NCBI GenBank assembly: GCA_030424715.1
Contig: JAUHWH010000002.1
Location: 441,437 to 505,436 of the forward strand
Direction: 5' to 3'
Source: Bdellovibrionia bacterium
GTDB lineage: Bacteria > Bdellovibrionota > Bdellovibrionia > Bdellovibrionales > JAGQZY01
DNA length: 64,000 nt
In this document: positions 1-9,988 of the stretch, piece after piece
How positions within the stretch are numbered: the stretch's first letter is position 1
Layout: each line of letters begins with the position of its first letter
The notes under the pieces: model-generated
Database searches by the model: none
What the model saw: the letters and a program-made list of their open reading frames with translations, nothing else
Told to the model about the DNA's origin: nothing
Translations under genes and position numbers: made by a program

Positions 1-2
1 GC

Positions 3-578
3 TGGCTGGCCTGGAATCGGTCCGGCCAAGAGTATCAGTTTTTCGGAGTCAAATACCACGGTCTCGAGATGGCGCAGTGGCCCTGGACAGCACTGTGGGT
101 CCTCTTTTCCATCAGCGGCCTTGGTCTCCTAGTCCTTCTCGTCAGACGCTATGTTGATCAGGCAAAATGGCCCTCTCTGAGCGTGGTCACTCCATTTGTT
201 GCGCTTTATTGCTGGTATATTCCCTCATTCTACCACCCGGCCTATTTTTTGTTCATCCCGCTGTTTCACTCTCTCCAATACCTTGTTTTTGCAGCCTCTT
301 TAAAAAGAAACCTGATCGAAAAGCAAATCGCTCACCTGCAAGATCGAGAGTGGCGCAAACGGTATTTGATGATGGGTGTTTGCTTCGGCGGGGGGCTCAT
401 TGTCCTGGGCGCTTTGTTTTTCAAGTGGCTACCAGAGTTCATTGACCAAAGGGGGTTTTATGACGAGGCTGTCCTCGGCACAACCCTGGTGGCTGGTGCC
501 GCCACTCTTTTCATCAACATCCATCACTACTTTATCGACTCGGTCCTTTGGAGAAAAGACTCTCCGCTCATGAAATAA
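3..578 (+). CDS. Membrane protein, 5'-truncated by the window edge
   Basis: The reading frame of ORF 69..578 is open upstream to base 3 (WLAWNRSGQEYQFFGVKYHGLE-MAQW...), so the listed ATG is probably internal; several hydrophobic helices. Confidence 0.6.
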   Translation, partial: WLAWNRSGQEYQFFGVKYHGLEMAQWPWTALWVLFSISGLGLLVLLVRRYVDQAKWPSLSVVTPFVALYCWYIPSFYHPAYFLFIPLFHSLQYLVFAASLKRNLIEKQIAHLQDREWRKRYLMMGVCFGGGLIVLGALFFKWLPEFIDQRGFYDEAVLGTTLVAGAATLFINIHHYFIDSVLWRKDSPLMK

Positions 579-580
579 AA

Positions 581-607
581 AAAGCGAGAGTGTAATACCC
601 TCGCTTT
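581..607 (-). terminator. Hairpin terminator downstream of the OmpA-like gene
   Basis: AAAGCGAG...CTCGCTTT stem with a U-tract in the minus direction. Confidence 0.7.
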
Positions 608-630
608 GTAGACTTTCAAAAAAACTAACT

Positions 631-2061
631 TCAGTTGATTACTGATTCAATCACGACATCGATTCGACGGTTTTTGGTTCGTCCCGATGTTGACTTGTTA
701 TCGGCAATCGGACGACTGAAGCCGTAACCCGCTGTCGCCAAGTCAGTCTTATCAATTCTTTTAGACAGAGCATTTTTAACGGCTTGCGCTCGTTGTTGCG
801 ATAGCTTGCGGTTATAGTCCGCTTCACCAGTCGTGTCGGTGTGGCCTTGAATTTCAATTTCCGGTGAATCAAACTTTTTGATCGCACTGGCGACGCGGTC
901 GAGCATCGGCTCAGAACCCTGAGGTAACTTCGCTTTGTTTACACCAAAATTAAGTCCAACAAGGCGAACAATCAAGTCGTCACCCTTGAGCAGAATTTCG
1001 GCTTCATCATCGCTAAATTGATCGCGAACAAATTGGAGTTTTTCACGTAGAGCTTTTTGCCGCTCAACCTTTGAAGCCAATTCTCTCTTTTCATTCTTAG
1101 CAACCGACAGCTTGTGGTCGCTGTAGAGTGCGGCCACTTGCGCTTCAGAGAGTTGGTTACGCATAACCGGTACAAAAGCAGCTTCATTTCTCAACAGCGC
1201 CACTTTTTGCTGGTAACTGTTGCGCTGGAGCGAGCCCGCTTCAAGATCTTTTCCAAGTGCCCCCATGTCGGTTTCGATTGTGCGGACCAATTCTCTCACT
1301 GGAGTCGACTTTAACCAGTCTCCCGTTTTGGTTCGAGCCAAAAGAACATCACTGGTTAAGGTGGCTTCTTCAACGGCCGACTTGTAGCGAGTCGCATTGT
1401 CTTTGTTCTGCGCAATCAGACGCTCAGCCGTTCGGATCTTTTTCTCCGTGCGATCACGCATTCCTTCAAACGCGTCGATCGAATCTTTGTTCTTGGCCTT
1501 TTCCAGGTTTTTCCGAGCCAACATTAGCTCTCGGTCCTGAATCGCTTCGACCTCGGCATCAACATAGAGATCTTTCACTTCATCTCGCTCTTCTAAAACT
1601 TCATTGATGTCGTTTTCTTCTAACTCTTCACCCAACTCGGCAAGTTCGTCGTCGGCTTCCTCAAATGAAGAAAGACTGTCGGCTCCCTCGTCCATGGCTT
1701 CTTTGCGTTGAGCAAGAACATCTTTAAGGTGGAATTCCGCCTGCGAAACATTTTTGTCAACCATCTGCAATTGCTTTTGACCTTTTTCAATTTCTGCTTG
1801 CACCTCTGCAAACGAAGCACCGTCTCTGGCCAATTCATAGGCCTCGTCCTTGTGCTCTGAAGCGTTTTCGAAATGATCGGGCGAGATCAGGTGATGCGCT
1901 TCCATTTTTCGTTGTTTAAGGTCGCTCCCCATCTCGGATATAATGTCTCGGCTCTGGGGGTCGAGACTGGACATCTGACTCTGGTTCGAAGCGCAAGCGC
2001 CCAAACCAAGAACGGCTACGGACGTTCCTGTGAGTAATCGAATTTTTCGTAAACTAAACAT
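631..2061 (-). CDS. OmpA-family lipoprotein with long coiled-coil region
   Basis: Lipobox-like LGLGACAS; C-terminal OmpA/Pal-type domain (EIQGHTDTTGEADYNRKLSQQRAQAVKNAL...NRRIDVVIE). Confidence 0.9.
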   Translation of the reverse strand: MFSLRKIRLLTGTSVAVLGLGACASNQSQMSSLDPQSRDIISEMGSDLKQRKMEAHHLISPDHFENASEHKDEAYELARDGASFAEVQAEIEKGQKQLQMVDKNVSQAEFHLKDVLAQRKEAMDEGADSLSSFEEADDELAELGEELEENDINEVLEERDEVKDLYVDAEVEAIQDRELMLARKNLEKAKNKDSIDAFEGMRDRTEKKIRTAERLIAQNKDNATRYKSAVEEATLTSDVLLARTKTGDWLKSTPVRELVRTIETDMGALGKDLEAGSLQRNSYQQKVALLRNEAAFVPVMRNQLSEAQVAALYSDHKLSVAKNEKRELASKVERQKALREKLQFVRDQFSDDEAEILLKGDDLIVRLVGLNFGVNKAKLPQGSEPMLDRVASAIKKFDSPEIEIQGHTDTTGEADYNRKLSQQRAQAVKNALSKRIDKTDLATAGYGFSRPIADNKSTSGRTKNRRIDVVIESVIN

Positions 2062-2147
2062 TAATCCTCCTTCAAGGTTTCAAATGATTTATTAACTACA
2101 GGCTGTCACGAACGTGCATCAGTTGGTTGGAACCCATTAATAGATTG

Positions 2148-2165
2148 TGTGTAGTAAATTACAAA
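2148..2165. promoter_or_regulatory. Putative operator, motif TGTGTA-N6-TACACA (TGTGTA GTAAAT TACAAA)
   Basis: 18-bp dyad, 86 bp upstream of the OmpA-like start; recurs elsewhere in the window. Confidence 0.55.
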
Positions 2166-2363
2166 AGAGTTAAAACTCGCTGCCGCTTTGAAAGAGACTG
2201 TTTTCGGAGTACCGACATATTACAAGTTCAACCTCGACGAATGTCAAAGGTTGCCCACTGCTGTCGCCTTCAATGCTCTTGCCCCACGCCGAAATGCTAA
2301 CTAGGAAAAAAGAAAAACAGAGGAAGGCCCAGCAGTCACTGGGCTAAAATGGAGCCCCCCGCC

Positions 2364-2921
2364 CTAACCCTGCCGGGCCGTGGGAGACTTAAGAGGTGTG
2401 ACCGAGTCTGCTGGCTTGGCCTGGTTCTCAGCAACGGCTTCGCTAAGAAGCACTAGGGCTTCTTCAAGCCGATCGATTTGTGCTTTCATTTCGTCGAACT
2501 GATTCGCCTCTTGGTGTCGTTCATGGGTCTTCACAATTCCCTTAATCGTCGCTTCAATGTCACGCGCCAGGCGCATGGTGAACTCTTGTCCCGACTGGTG
2601 ATTCACCTTGCCGGCCGACCGGTACGTGAGTGCGAGGCCTAGAGAAAGAATGACCGTCGCTGCACCAGACACCTGAAAGAGCTCGAGCCATAGCGGCTGT
2701 CCCGGCACTAGGTAAAAATTCATCACTCCCGACACGACAGCCAATGAGCCCACAAGGGCCACAGCGGTTGCTAAAATCTGGCAACTTATTACAAGGAAAA
2801 GCGAACGCTGCATCACACGATTCAGCCTGCTGCTGATCTCGTAGTAGAAATCAACAGCTTTGCTTAGACCAATTTCGGTGAATGCAGTGGATAGTATGCT
2901 GGCAAAGCTCCCGCCTCTCAT
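2364..2921 (-). CDS. Two-TM membrane protein, partner of DUF883-like protein
   Basis: Two hydrophobic helices; start overlaps the stop of the upstream DUF883-like gene by 4 nt. Confidence 0.65.
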   Translation of the reverse strand: MRGGSFASILSTAFTEIGLSKAVDFYYEISSRLNRVMQRSLFLVISCQILATAVALVGSLAVVSGVMNFYLVPGQPLWLELFQVSGAATVILSLGLALTYRSAGKVNHQSGQEFTMRLARDIEATIKGIVKTHERHQEANQFDEMKAQIDRLEEALVLLSEAVAENQAKPADSVTPLKSPTARQG

Positions 2922-3289
2922 CGACGAGATCTCGAACTAAAAAGAAAACCTAGAATCATACCGATGACTCCCGCCCCTAATAGATAGCGGAAAGGCTGTT
3001 CTTTGATTTTTTCCTCGGTAGAGTCTTTGGCCCGCTCGTATCCCTCTGCGAGACGCTCTTGAGATTCCGACATCTTCGACTTTGCATCATCGAGAAGACT
3101 CTGAGCTCTTTCCAATGTGGATTGGTAGGTTTCGTCGATTTGACTTTTTGTTTGTTCAATTTTCTGGTTTTTAGCGTCGGTCATAAGATTCATTGCTTTG
3201 GCCACTTTTTCGCTAGGAGTTGCTCCGTTCATTTGTACGGCTTTGGCTCGGCTGGCTGACTTTTTGGTTGATTCTGTAGTTGCTTTCAT
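2918..3289 (-). CDS. DUF883/YqjD-ElaB-like membrane-anchored protein
   Basis: Amphipathic helical body (AQSLLDDAKSKMSESQERLAEGYERAKDSTEEKIKEQP) and C-terminal glycine-containing TM helix followed by Arg (GAGVIGMILGFLFSSRSRR). Confidence 0.7.
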   Translation of the reverse strand: MKATTESTKKSASRAKAVQMNGATPSEKVAKAMNLMTDAKNQKIEQTKSQIDETYQSTLERAQSLLDDAKSKMSESQERLAEGYERAKDSTEEKIKEQPFRYLLGAGVIGMILGFLFSSRSRR

Positions 3290-3381
3290 TAATCCTCCTA
3301 TTGGATGTTTGTGTTAATTGACTGAATGCCCTCATAATAGGGTGTTTTAGCCTCATTGAGTTGAAGCTCCTGCACAGAGAA

Positions 3382-3399
3382 TTTGTAGATATCTACACA
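3382..3399. promoter_or_regulatory. Putative operator (TTTGTA GATATC TACACA)
   Basis: Contains perfect 14-bp palindrome TGTAGATATCTACA; lies between divergent DUF883-like and AI-2E genes. Confidence 0.6.
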
Positions 3400-3459
3400 C
3401 AACCTCGCAATAATAAGATTCTTGTGGAAAGCCGCTCTCATTTGGCGTACGATCCCCCC

Positions 3460-4497
3460 ATGTCAGACCAAGAGAACCAACTGATCAAACAAGTTTTCAG
3501 GGCCACCTTAACAGTCGTCGGCACTGTCAGCCTACTCTATGTGTTATTTGAGAGCTCAATGATCGTCTTATCGACCTTAATCGGCATCGGGATGGCAGCT
3601 CTCTTAGCCCCCGTGGTTCACCACCTTGAATCGAAATATCAAGTGCCACGCTTCGCCGCCACGATCGCGATGCTATTTGGACTCTCTATTGTTTTTATCA
3701 TTATAATCTTTTTGATGGGCTCCATAATCTTTGACCAGTACGAGTCTTTGCGTGACTCTGCACCCGAGATTATTGCGGCCTGGGAGAGCCGTTGGGATAA
3801 ATTGGTCGACAGTTACCCCAAAGCGGCAAAGGCGCTTGAAAAGAGTCAGCCCTTAGGCCTTGCCAAAACGACGATGAGCTATATCGGTGCATTTATGACG
3901 GCTTTGGTGTCCTTCTTCACCGGGTTGTCACTCGCTCTTGTCATCAGCCTGTTTACAACGACAAACTCAAAGCGCTACTTCAAAGGTTTCGTTTCCTTTT
4001 TCCCTGAATCCAAGCAAGAGAATGTAAAACAAAATCTATTGATTGCCGGCAAGGTGCTTCGTAAATGGTTTTCTGCCCAACTGGTAGACATGGTGGCCGT
4101 GTCTGTACTTACTATGATTGGACTTTGGCTTGTCGACATTGAATACTGGGCTCTCTATGGTTTGTTGGCCGGCGCCCTTTCGATTATCCCCTATTTTGGC
4201 GTGATCGCGGTCATGACCGCATCCGGCGCCGTGGTGGCCGTGCAACAGCCTGATCGTCTTCTTTATCTCGTTGCTGTTTTTGGAATCACGCAACAGATTG
4301 AGGGCAACTTTATCCTACCAAAGCTTATGAAGGATCAAGTTCACGTGCCTGCGGCCCCTCTGATATTCTTTATGATCCTGGCCGGTAGCTGGTTTGGCCC
4401 CCTAGGGGTGTTTGTCACCCCTCCCCTCACCGCCATCGGTGTCGCGCTTTATCGAAAGAACCGCACTGGGGACGATGCAACTTCAGGCTCTGATTGA
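3460..4497 (+). CDS. AI-2E family transporter/permease
   Basis: Multi-TM protein with typical AI-2E permease C-terminus (GALSIIPYFGVIAVMTASG...QQIEGNFILPKLMKDQVHVPAAPLIFFMILAGSWFGPLGVFVTPPLTA). Start chosen at MSDQENQ, downstream of the palindrome. Confidence 0.85.
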   Translation: MSDQENQLIKQVFRATLTVVGTVSLLYVLFESSMIVLSTLIGIGMAALLAPVVHHLESKYQVPRFAATIAMLFGLSIVFIIIIFLMGSIIFDQYESLRDSAPEIIAAWESRWDKLVDSYPKAAKALEKSQPLGLAKTTMSYIGAFMTALVSFFTGLSLALVISLFTTTNSKRYFKGFVSFFPESKQENVKQNLLIAGKVLRKWFSAQLVDMVAVSVLTMIGLWLVDIEYWALYGLLAGALSIIPYFGVIAVMTASGAVVAVQQPDRLLYLVAVFGITQQIEGNFILPKLMKDQVHVPAAPLIFFMILAGSWFGPLGVFVTPPLTAIGVALYRKNRTGDDATSGSD

Positions 4498-4501
4498 TTT
4501 G

Positions 4502-4518
4502 TTGTGAAAGGTTCACAA
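4502..4518. promoter_or_regulatory. Palindrome TTGTGAA-AGG-TTCACAA
   Basis: Perfect 7-bp arms, 88 bp upstream of the DUF1328-like start at 4607. Confidence 0.4.
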
Positions 4519-4606
4519 TATTAGCAAATTGGCACGATGAGAAAATGAATCTGTGAGAGTATCCTAGGCCCAGTTTAATTAATCAACAGTTAAAGAGGAG
4601 CTGTCT

Positions 4607-4777
4607 ATGTTAAGTTGGTCACTCACGTTTTTTGTCATCGCCATTCTAGCCGCCATTTTTGGGTTTGGCGGCATCGCAGGCACGGCCGCTGGAATCGCAA
4701 AAGTGTTGTTTTTTGTTTTTCTCGCGTTGTTTGCAATTTCATTTGTTATGAAACTTGGAAAAGGGAATGCACCCTAG
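4607..4777 (+). CDS. DUF1328/YtjA-like small membrane protein (56 aa)
   Basis: [66 protein letters not shown] upstream; absent from the ORF track because of its size. Confidence 0.8.
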   Translation: MLSWSLTFFVIAILAAIFGFGGIAGTAAGIAKVLFFVFLALFAISFVMKLGKGNAP

Positions 4778-4808
4778 AGTTCTATTCAAATTGTAAAAAT
4801 TTAGCACT

Positions 4809-4842
4809 AAACAAAAAGGTTCCGAAAGGAACCTTTTTGTTT
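4809..4842. terminator. Strong intrinsic terminator
   Basis: AAACAAAAAGGTTCC GAAA GGAACCTTTTTGTTT: 15-bp stem and GNRA loop. Confidence 0.85.
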
Positions 4843-4874
4843 ACATAACTCTTTAACATAGATAAAGAAATCTC

Positions 4875-5693
4875 ATGGGCAAGAAATCAGTAGCAAAAGC
4901 GCTCATCAAAGAGCTGACACAGAAATCTCAGATATGGGATGACGCTGCTGCCTTGAGCTTTTACACACTTTTTTCAATCTTTCCCGGAATCGTTGTTGCC
5001 CTGTCTGCCATTTCATTTTTGACCTATAGCCAGTTGACCCAGGAACTCACTCAATGGGGACTGAGCTACTTACCCACATCCGTTCAAACAACCGTTTTTG
5101 GGGTGATCAGCGACATTATGAATGGCCCCAGCCAAAGCCTCCTCTCGGTGGGCTTCGTGGTCTCGCTGTGGACTGCCACCAGTGGTGTGGCAGCCATCAT
5201 TCGCAAGCTAAACCTAGTATATGAAATCGATGAATCGAGAAATTTTATCAAAATTCGAGGAACCGCGGTTCTCATTTCTCTTTTGCTCACCGCCACCTTT
5301 GTGTTTGCTTTTGCGGTTCTCATCCTGGGCGAACTTCTCAATGACGAGGTTCTCTCCATCCTAGAGATTGACTTGAAACACTCGGGTATATTTACCTTGT
5401 TACGCTACTGCTCGGGTGCTTTTGTATTTATTTTGGGTTTTATGACTCTCTACTTGTTTGGCCCGGATCAGAAAATGCGACCGGGTGAGGTTTGGCAAGG
5501 AAGCGCTTTAAGCACTCTTGGTTTTAGTATTTCCTCATATCTCTACTCTCTCTATTTGAGTCATTTTAGTGACTATTCCACCACCTACGGCAGCCTTGGA
5601 GCTGTGATTGGTTTACTGATGTGGCTGTATCTGCTTTGCTTCTTTTTACTGGTGGGTGCAGAGCTCAATCACTTGGCTAGAAAAAATAAATAA
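4875..5693 (+). CDS. YihY/BrkB family membrane protein
   Basis: DDAAALSFYTLFSIFPGIVVALSAIS, FGPDQKMRPGEVWQGS, GSLGAVIGLLMWLYLLCFFLLVGAELNHLA are characteristic of the YihY family. Confidence 0.88.
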   Translation: MGKKSVAKALIKELTQKSQIWDDAAALSFYTLFSIFPGIVVALSAISFLTYSQLTQELTQWGLSYLPTSVQTTVFGVISDIMNGPSQSLLSVGFVVSLWTATSGVAAIIRKLNLVYEIDESRNFIKIRGTAVLISLLLTATFVFAFAVLILGELLNDEVLSILEIDLKHSGIFTLLRYCSGAFVFILGFMTLYLFGPDQKMRPGEVWQGSALSTLGFSISSYLYSLYLSHFSDYSTTYGSLGAVIGLLMWLYLLCFFLLVGAELNHLARKNK

Positions 5694-5694
5694 A

Positions 5695-5716
5695 AAAGCC
5701 GGCTTTCACCGGCTTT
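5695..5716. terminator. Terminator between convergent genes
   Basis: AAAGCCGG CTTTCA CCGGCTTT hairpin. Confidence 0.75.
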
Positions 5717-5741
5717 AAAAAACGCCTTAGAAAAAGGCACG

Positions 5742-6371
5742 TTACTGTTTCGCGTACACCACTTCTTGATCGATAGTTTGGGGCCGCTCCTGAGGATCCT
5801 GAGCCATGGACGACAGGCCTCCTTCATTAAAATACAAGTCGCCATCGTCTTCACGATAGACACCATATAAAACGGCGGGGACATCCTGAACTGGACATGT
5901 CAAGTCGCCGGTACCGCCAGAAATGGCCACTTCGTTATTGAGTGAATAGTCGTTGGCTCCACAAAAATTTACGGTGTTCAAGGCGTCGACCATCAACGGT
6001 TTAGAGGCCTTTACATAGGCTTCAGAAAGGTCAATTTTGATGCGACTCCCCACGAAGTCCGTAGAAGTTTCCTTATCCACAGCAAACGAACCACTGAGCG
6101 TCACCGTCCCGAGGATCTCTGCATCCGAGCAATCCGCCTCTTGGTAAAATTCTTGGTAACGTGTCAAAGTCCCGTCGGCTTCAAATCGGAAGGTCTCCCG
6201 CATTGACAAGTCCAACAGATCCGATGCTCCACATGCAGAGGTGTAACGCCCGTTCAGCTCAGGATCCTGTAACGTGTTGTTGATCGCGTCCTCCGAGCTG
6301 TCGCTGCAAGCAGCAAGGGCAAAGATGCAAGCAAACAGAGAAGTTTCTAATAAATTTCGTATTGTTTTCAT
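5742..6371 (-). CDS. Lipoprotein of unknown function
   Basis: Signal peptide with lipobox FALAACSDSS; RBS AAGGAGAAA upstream. Confidence 0.65.
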   Translation of the reverse strand: MKTIRNLLETSLFACIFALAACSDSSEDAINNTLQDPELNGRYTSACGASDLLDLSMRETFRFEADGTLTRYQEFYQEADCSDAEILGTVTLSGSFAVDKETSTDFVGSRIKIDLSEAYVKASKPLMVDALNTVNFCGANDYSLNNEVAISGGTGDLTCPVQDVPAVLYGVYREDDGDLYFNEGGLSSMAQDPQERPQTIDQEVVYAKQ

Positions 6372-6438
6372 ATTTTTCTCCTTAAAAGTTCTGCAGGAAA
6401 AGAAAAAGATCTCTCTTTTCCCTTGTTTTAGACATAAA

Positions 6439-6461
6439 AAAACCCTCGCTAGGAGGGTTTT
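6439..6461 (-). terminator. Intrinsic terminator
   Basis: AAAACCCTC GCTAG GAGGGTTTT hairpin with U-tract on the minus strand. Confidence 0.75.
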
Positions 6462-6486
6462 AGAATTATCAAAAGATTACTGACGC

Positions 6487-6705
6487 CTATTCTGGATCGA
6501 CAGCCTCTTTAGCGTCTTCTGCTGTATCCTCGATCGCGTCGCCTGTCGCTTCGGCAGCGTCCTCAGTGGCATCGGCGGCATCATCCATTGTACTTTCAAC
6601 AGACTCTCCGACATCTTCAGCGGCGTTCTCTGTGTCGCTCTCCCAGCATGCTGTCATCGACATGGCAATCAAACCGGCAAAAAATAGGCTCACTAACTTT
6701 TTCAT
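6487..6705 (-). CDS. Small Ala/Glu/Asp-rich lipoprotein
   Basis: Lipobox MSMTACWES followed by an acidic alanine-rich repeat region. Confidence 0.65.
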   Translation of the reverse strand: MKKLVSLFFAGLIAMSMTACWESDTENAAEDVGESVESTMDDAADATEDAAEATGDAIEDTAEDAKEAVDPE

Positions 6706-6736
6706 ATTCTTTTTCTCCTTTATACGTTCTTCGTCA

Positions 6737-6931
6737 CTACGACTTCATAAAGCTGTCAACTTCACGTTCCGCAGCTTCTTTCGACTGACCATAATGCTTT
6801 TGGAGCTTGCCGACAAGCTCATCTTTGCGCCCGTCGATTTGATCAACCTCATCATCAGTGAGCTTGCCCCACTTCTGCTTGATTTTACCTTTCAATTCTT
6901 TCCAGTTTCCCTTCATTGTGTCTTCATTCAT
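6737..6931 (-). CDS. CsbD family stress protein
   Basis: MNEDTMKGNWKELKGKIKQKWGKLTDDEVDQIDGRKDELVGKLQKHYGQSKEAAEREVDSF is a textbook CsbD sequence. Confidence 0.93.
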   Translation of the reverse strand: MNEDTMKGNWKELKGKIKQKWGKLTDDEVDQIDGRKDELVGKLQKHYGQSKEAAEREVDSFMKS

Positions 6932-7013
6932 TCTGTATCTCCTTTGTGGTTAAGATTATGAAACCACTATGCCGGCATTTTCGGTAAACGGCCTCGAGGA
7001 AGCTTGTAAGATC

Positions 7014-7031
7014 TGTGTAGAATGCTGCACA
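7014..7031. promoter_or_regulatory. Putative operator (TGTGTA GAATGC TGCACA)
   Basis: 18-bp dyad between divergent CsbD and MscS genes. Confidence 0.5.
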
Positions 7032-7155
7032 ACCAGAGATGTGAAAAAATCAACACGGCAGACCAACAGGGCAACGTTGAATTCCGCTCCCCGTTCTGGC
7101 AATGTGAGTTAAATTGAAGTTTAAACTGTATTTTTTACACACTTGAGGAGAAAAC

Positions 7156-8052
7156 GTGAATATCGATGTTGTTGCCGAAGGGCTAGAGAAACTTGTAAAA
7201 AAATTGGAAACTTGGGGCCAGGGAATCATTGAAATGATCCCGAATTTGCTTTTGGCCATTCTCGTCGTCATCATCTTTTGGGTTTTGAGTCGCTGGGTCT
7301 ACAATATGATGAGGTCTTTTTTCTCAAAGGTTCAACTCAACAAAAGTCTTGAGCACCTCATCGCAAACACTTGTCGAATTATTGTCATATGCCTCGGTGT
7401 TGTAATTGCTCTAGCAGTTCTGGAATTGCAGAAGACGGTCTTTTCACTATTGGCGGGTGTTGGGGTCATCGGGCTCGCCCTCGGTTTTGCGTTTCAAGAT
7501 CTAGCGGCCAACTTTATGTCTGGAATCATGCTTGCAGTGAGAGCGCCACTCAAAATTGGTGATGTGGTCGAAATCAATGGGGTGCAAGGAACAGTCGAAG
7601 ACATCCGCCTTCGAGACACACTCATCCGAAATTTCAGCGGCCAGGATGTCTTTATTCCCAACAAAGATTTTACCAGTAATAAATTTACCAACTACAGTAG
7701 TTATGGGCAGCGTCGCATTAAGATCGAGGTTGGTATTGGATACGAGGACGATCCTACGAAGGGGCTAGAAGTGATGACCGCAGCTCTCGCAAAAGTTGAT
7801 GGAATTCTTGATGAACCAGCACCCGAGGCTTTTGTGGGAGAACTTGCGGGAAGCTCGGTCAACCTGTTCGGTCACATTTGGTTCACTTACCCTGGCGGCA
7901 GTTACTTTCAAATTCAGTCGGATGCCATCACTTTGGTGAAACAAGACTTAGAAGCGGCTGGATTCAACATCCCCTTTCCAATCAGAACACTGGATGTGCC
8001 AGATAATGTGGTCGATGCTATTCGCAACAAACCTTCAAAGTCAGATTCTTAA
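7156..8052 (+). CDS. MscS-family mechanosensitive channel
   Basis: GVGVIGLALGFAFQDLAANFMSGIMLAVRAPLKIGDVVEINGVQGTVEDIRLRDT. Confidence 0.92.
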   Translation: MNIDVVAEGLEKLVKKLETWGQGIIEMIPNLLLAILVVIIFWVLSRWVYNMMRSFFSKVQLNKSLEHLIANTCRIIVICLGVVIALAVLELQKTVFSLLAGVGVIGLALGFAFQDLAANFMSGIMLAVRAPLKIGDVVEINGVQGTVEDIRLRDTLIRNFSGQDVFIPNKDFTSNKFTNYSSYGQRRIKIEVGIGYEDDPTKGLEVMTAALAKVDGILDEPAPEAFVGELAGSSVNLFGHIWFTYPGGSYFQIQSDAITLVKQDLEAAGFNIPFPIRTLDVPDNVVDAIRNKPSKSDS

Positions 8053-8215
8053 GGTCTATTGACAGCGATGGCCCACTCCCACTGGCTCGGACGAAGTTTC
8101 AAAGGCGAGAAGGTCGGGCCAAAGGGCTCGGCAACGGCAACCCCAAGTCTGCTTCGCGCCTTGGGATTGAAGCCATAGAGTGACTTTGCTGCAGTTAAGG
8201 AGTTTAACGGAATCT

Positions 8216-9988
8216 ATGCATCGAAAATTGTTTGTCTCTCTTTTTGGTTTACTGCTGTCGCAGACTTTAATAGCCCAGGCACCCTCCTCGATTGATAAAC
8301 AGGACTTTGAACACCTTTGCCAGCAAATCTATATAGACAATCCCTCTCAATATCTATTCTCAACGGCAGTCTTCGACAAAAATGAACGACTCTTGATTTG
8401 TGGAGCTGATGAGTCTCCAGGGTGGGAAAATGTCCCTCAACACCAGGGCATTCGACAGCTGCAAGTGTTTTTGGAGTCAAAAGGATATTTTGACTCGGAG
8501 ATTATTCGAAAAGAATCTAAAGTCTATGTAAAAATCGGCGAGCAGAGCCACATCCAAGAATTGCAATTTTTAAACCCTCCGCCAGCTTTCTTTGATTCCA
8601 CTTTTCTCGGCGCCGATGGCAACACGCTGACGCCCTCCTCTCTGAACAAGATAGAGGGTTGGTCCGAAGCCCGCCTGAAAAACCTAGGGCACCCTTGCCC
8701 CATCGTTGAATCGAAAGCCTCTGCCGAGTCAGGCTTAGTCAAAGTCAATCTAAAGCCTGGTCCCATTTATATGATCAACGACGTTAAGCTTGAGGGAGCT
8801 GATGGTCTTGACCCCAGAGCCCTTACACGCTTTTACGCCTTTGAAATAGGCGACCGCTACAACGGCATGTTAACGACACTGACCTCTCGTCGAGTGATGA
8901 GCAGTGGTTTGGCTGATTATGCGAGCTTTCAGTATTCCTGCTCGAAAGACCAAACTTTACCCGCACCCATGAAGCAAGAGATTCACCAAGGGCAGTCTCG
9001 AAACGTGGTTGTGGTCATTGGAGCCAGCACCCAGGAGTTCCCTATTTTAAAGTTGCAGTGGAATCTGTTTAAGCTGGATCCCATGGCTTCACAGAACCGG
9101 GCCCAACTGCACTTATCGAATCGTGAACAAAGTCTCGAGAATGATTTTCAGTGGTACCTGTTCCCAAGCCTACCCCGTCTGTCGCTAGCACCAAAAGTAA
9201 AGCTCAACCGTTTTTCAGAAGACTTTTTCGAATCCTTTCGTCAGAGCTACGAAGTGGGACTCAATCTCACCCATGACGACAGTCAGAAACACATTTCGAT
9301 GGAGGTGGCCCCTGCTTTCAATCAAGAGGAAACAATCAGCGGTGATGGGCCAGAGGCGACGAACTTTTTCTCTTTGGAAGCTCGGGCGACAGTAATGAGT
9401 CATTTTTTCGAGTTCTACCAAACGAGCCCGAGAAGTGGCTATACCTTGACTGGCTCTTGGTGGACTCGAAAAAAGGGCCTTGGCTCTTCGGTCAACGGCG
9501 ATCGCTTTGAAGTCTCTGGTACCGGGCTTTTGAATTGGGGTGGCTTCGACCCTCCTCTCTTAGTGTTAGGTGCTCGGTTTAGATCCGAATGGCTACAATC
9601 GCCAAGCCTGAGTGACGCGCCACCAAGTATGCGACTTTATCTGGGTGGTGATCGTGATGTTCGGGGCTTTAACCGAAAGTCTATCAACAATGGGGGCCTG
9701 GGGTTCAACCGTCTCCTTTATCTCGGCCTGGAGGCTCGCATTGTCCATTGGTTGCGTTATAAGATTCAACCCCTGGTTTTCGTGGATGGCGCATCTGCAC
9801 AGGCGGAAGGCACGGCCTTTGACGAGCTTATTTTTTGGTCGCCCGGTGCAGGAATTCGTTGGGGCAGCCCCTTCGGAGCCATTCGTTTCACTCTGGCCTA
9901 CGGTATGATCGAAGGCGACACCACCAAGCAGATTCCAAAGGTCAGCGAGCAATGGACTTACTTCTTGAGTTTCGGAAGGGAATTTTAA
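8216..9988 (+). CDS. Omp85/BamA-TamA-like outer-membrane protein
   Basis: Signal peptide; POTRA-like N-terminus; C-terminal barrel motif RLYLGGDRDVRGFNRKS...AGIRWGSPFGAIRFTLAYG. Start chosen at MHRKLFVSLF. Confidence 0.75.
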   Translation: MHRKLFVSLFGLLLSQTLIAQAPSSIDKQDFEHLCQQIYIDNPSQYLFSTAVFDKNERLLICGADESPGWENVPQHQGIRQLQVFLESKGYFDSEIIRKESKVYVKIGEQSHIQELQFLNPPPAFFDSTFLGADGNTLTPSSLNKIEGWSEARLKNLGHPCPIVESKASAESGLVKVNLKPGPIYMINDVKLEGADGLDPRALTRFYAFEIGDRYNGMLTTLTSRRVMSSGLADYASFQYSCSKDQTLPAPMKQEIHQGQSRNVVVVIGASTQEFPILKLQWNLFKLDPMASQNRAQLHLSNREQSLENDFQWYLFPSLPRLSLAPKVKLNRFSEDFFESFRQSYEVGLNLTHDDSQKHISMEVAPAFNQEETISGDGPEATNFFSLEARATVMSHFFEFYQTSPRSGYTLTGSWWTRKKGLGSSVNGDRFEVSGTGLLNWGGFDPPLLVLGARFRSEWLQSPSLSDAPPSMRLYLGGDRDVRGFNRKSINNGGLGFNRLLYLGLEARIVHWLRYKIQPLVFVDGASAQAEGTAFDELIFWSPGAGIRWGSPFGAIRFTLAYGMIEGDTTKQIPKVSEQWTYFLSFGREF

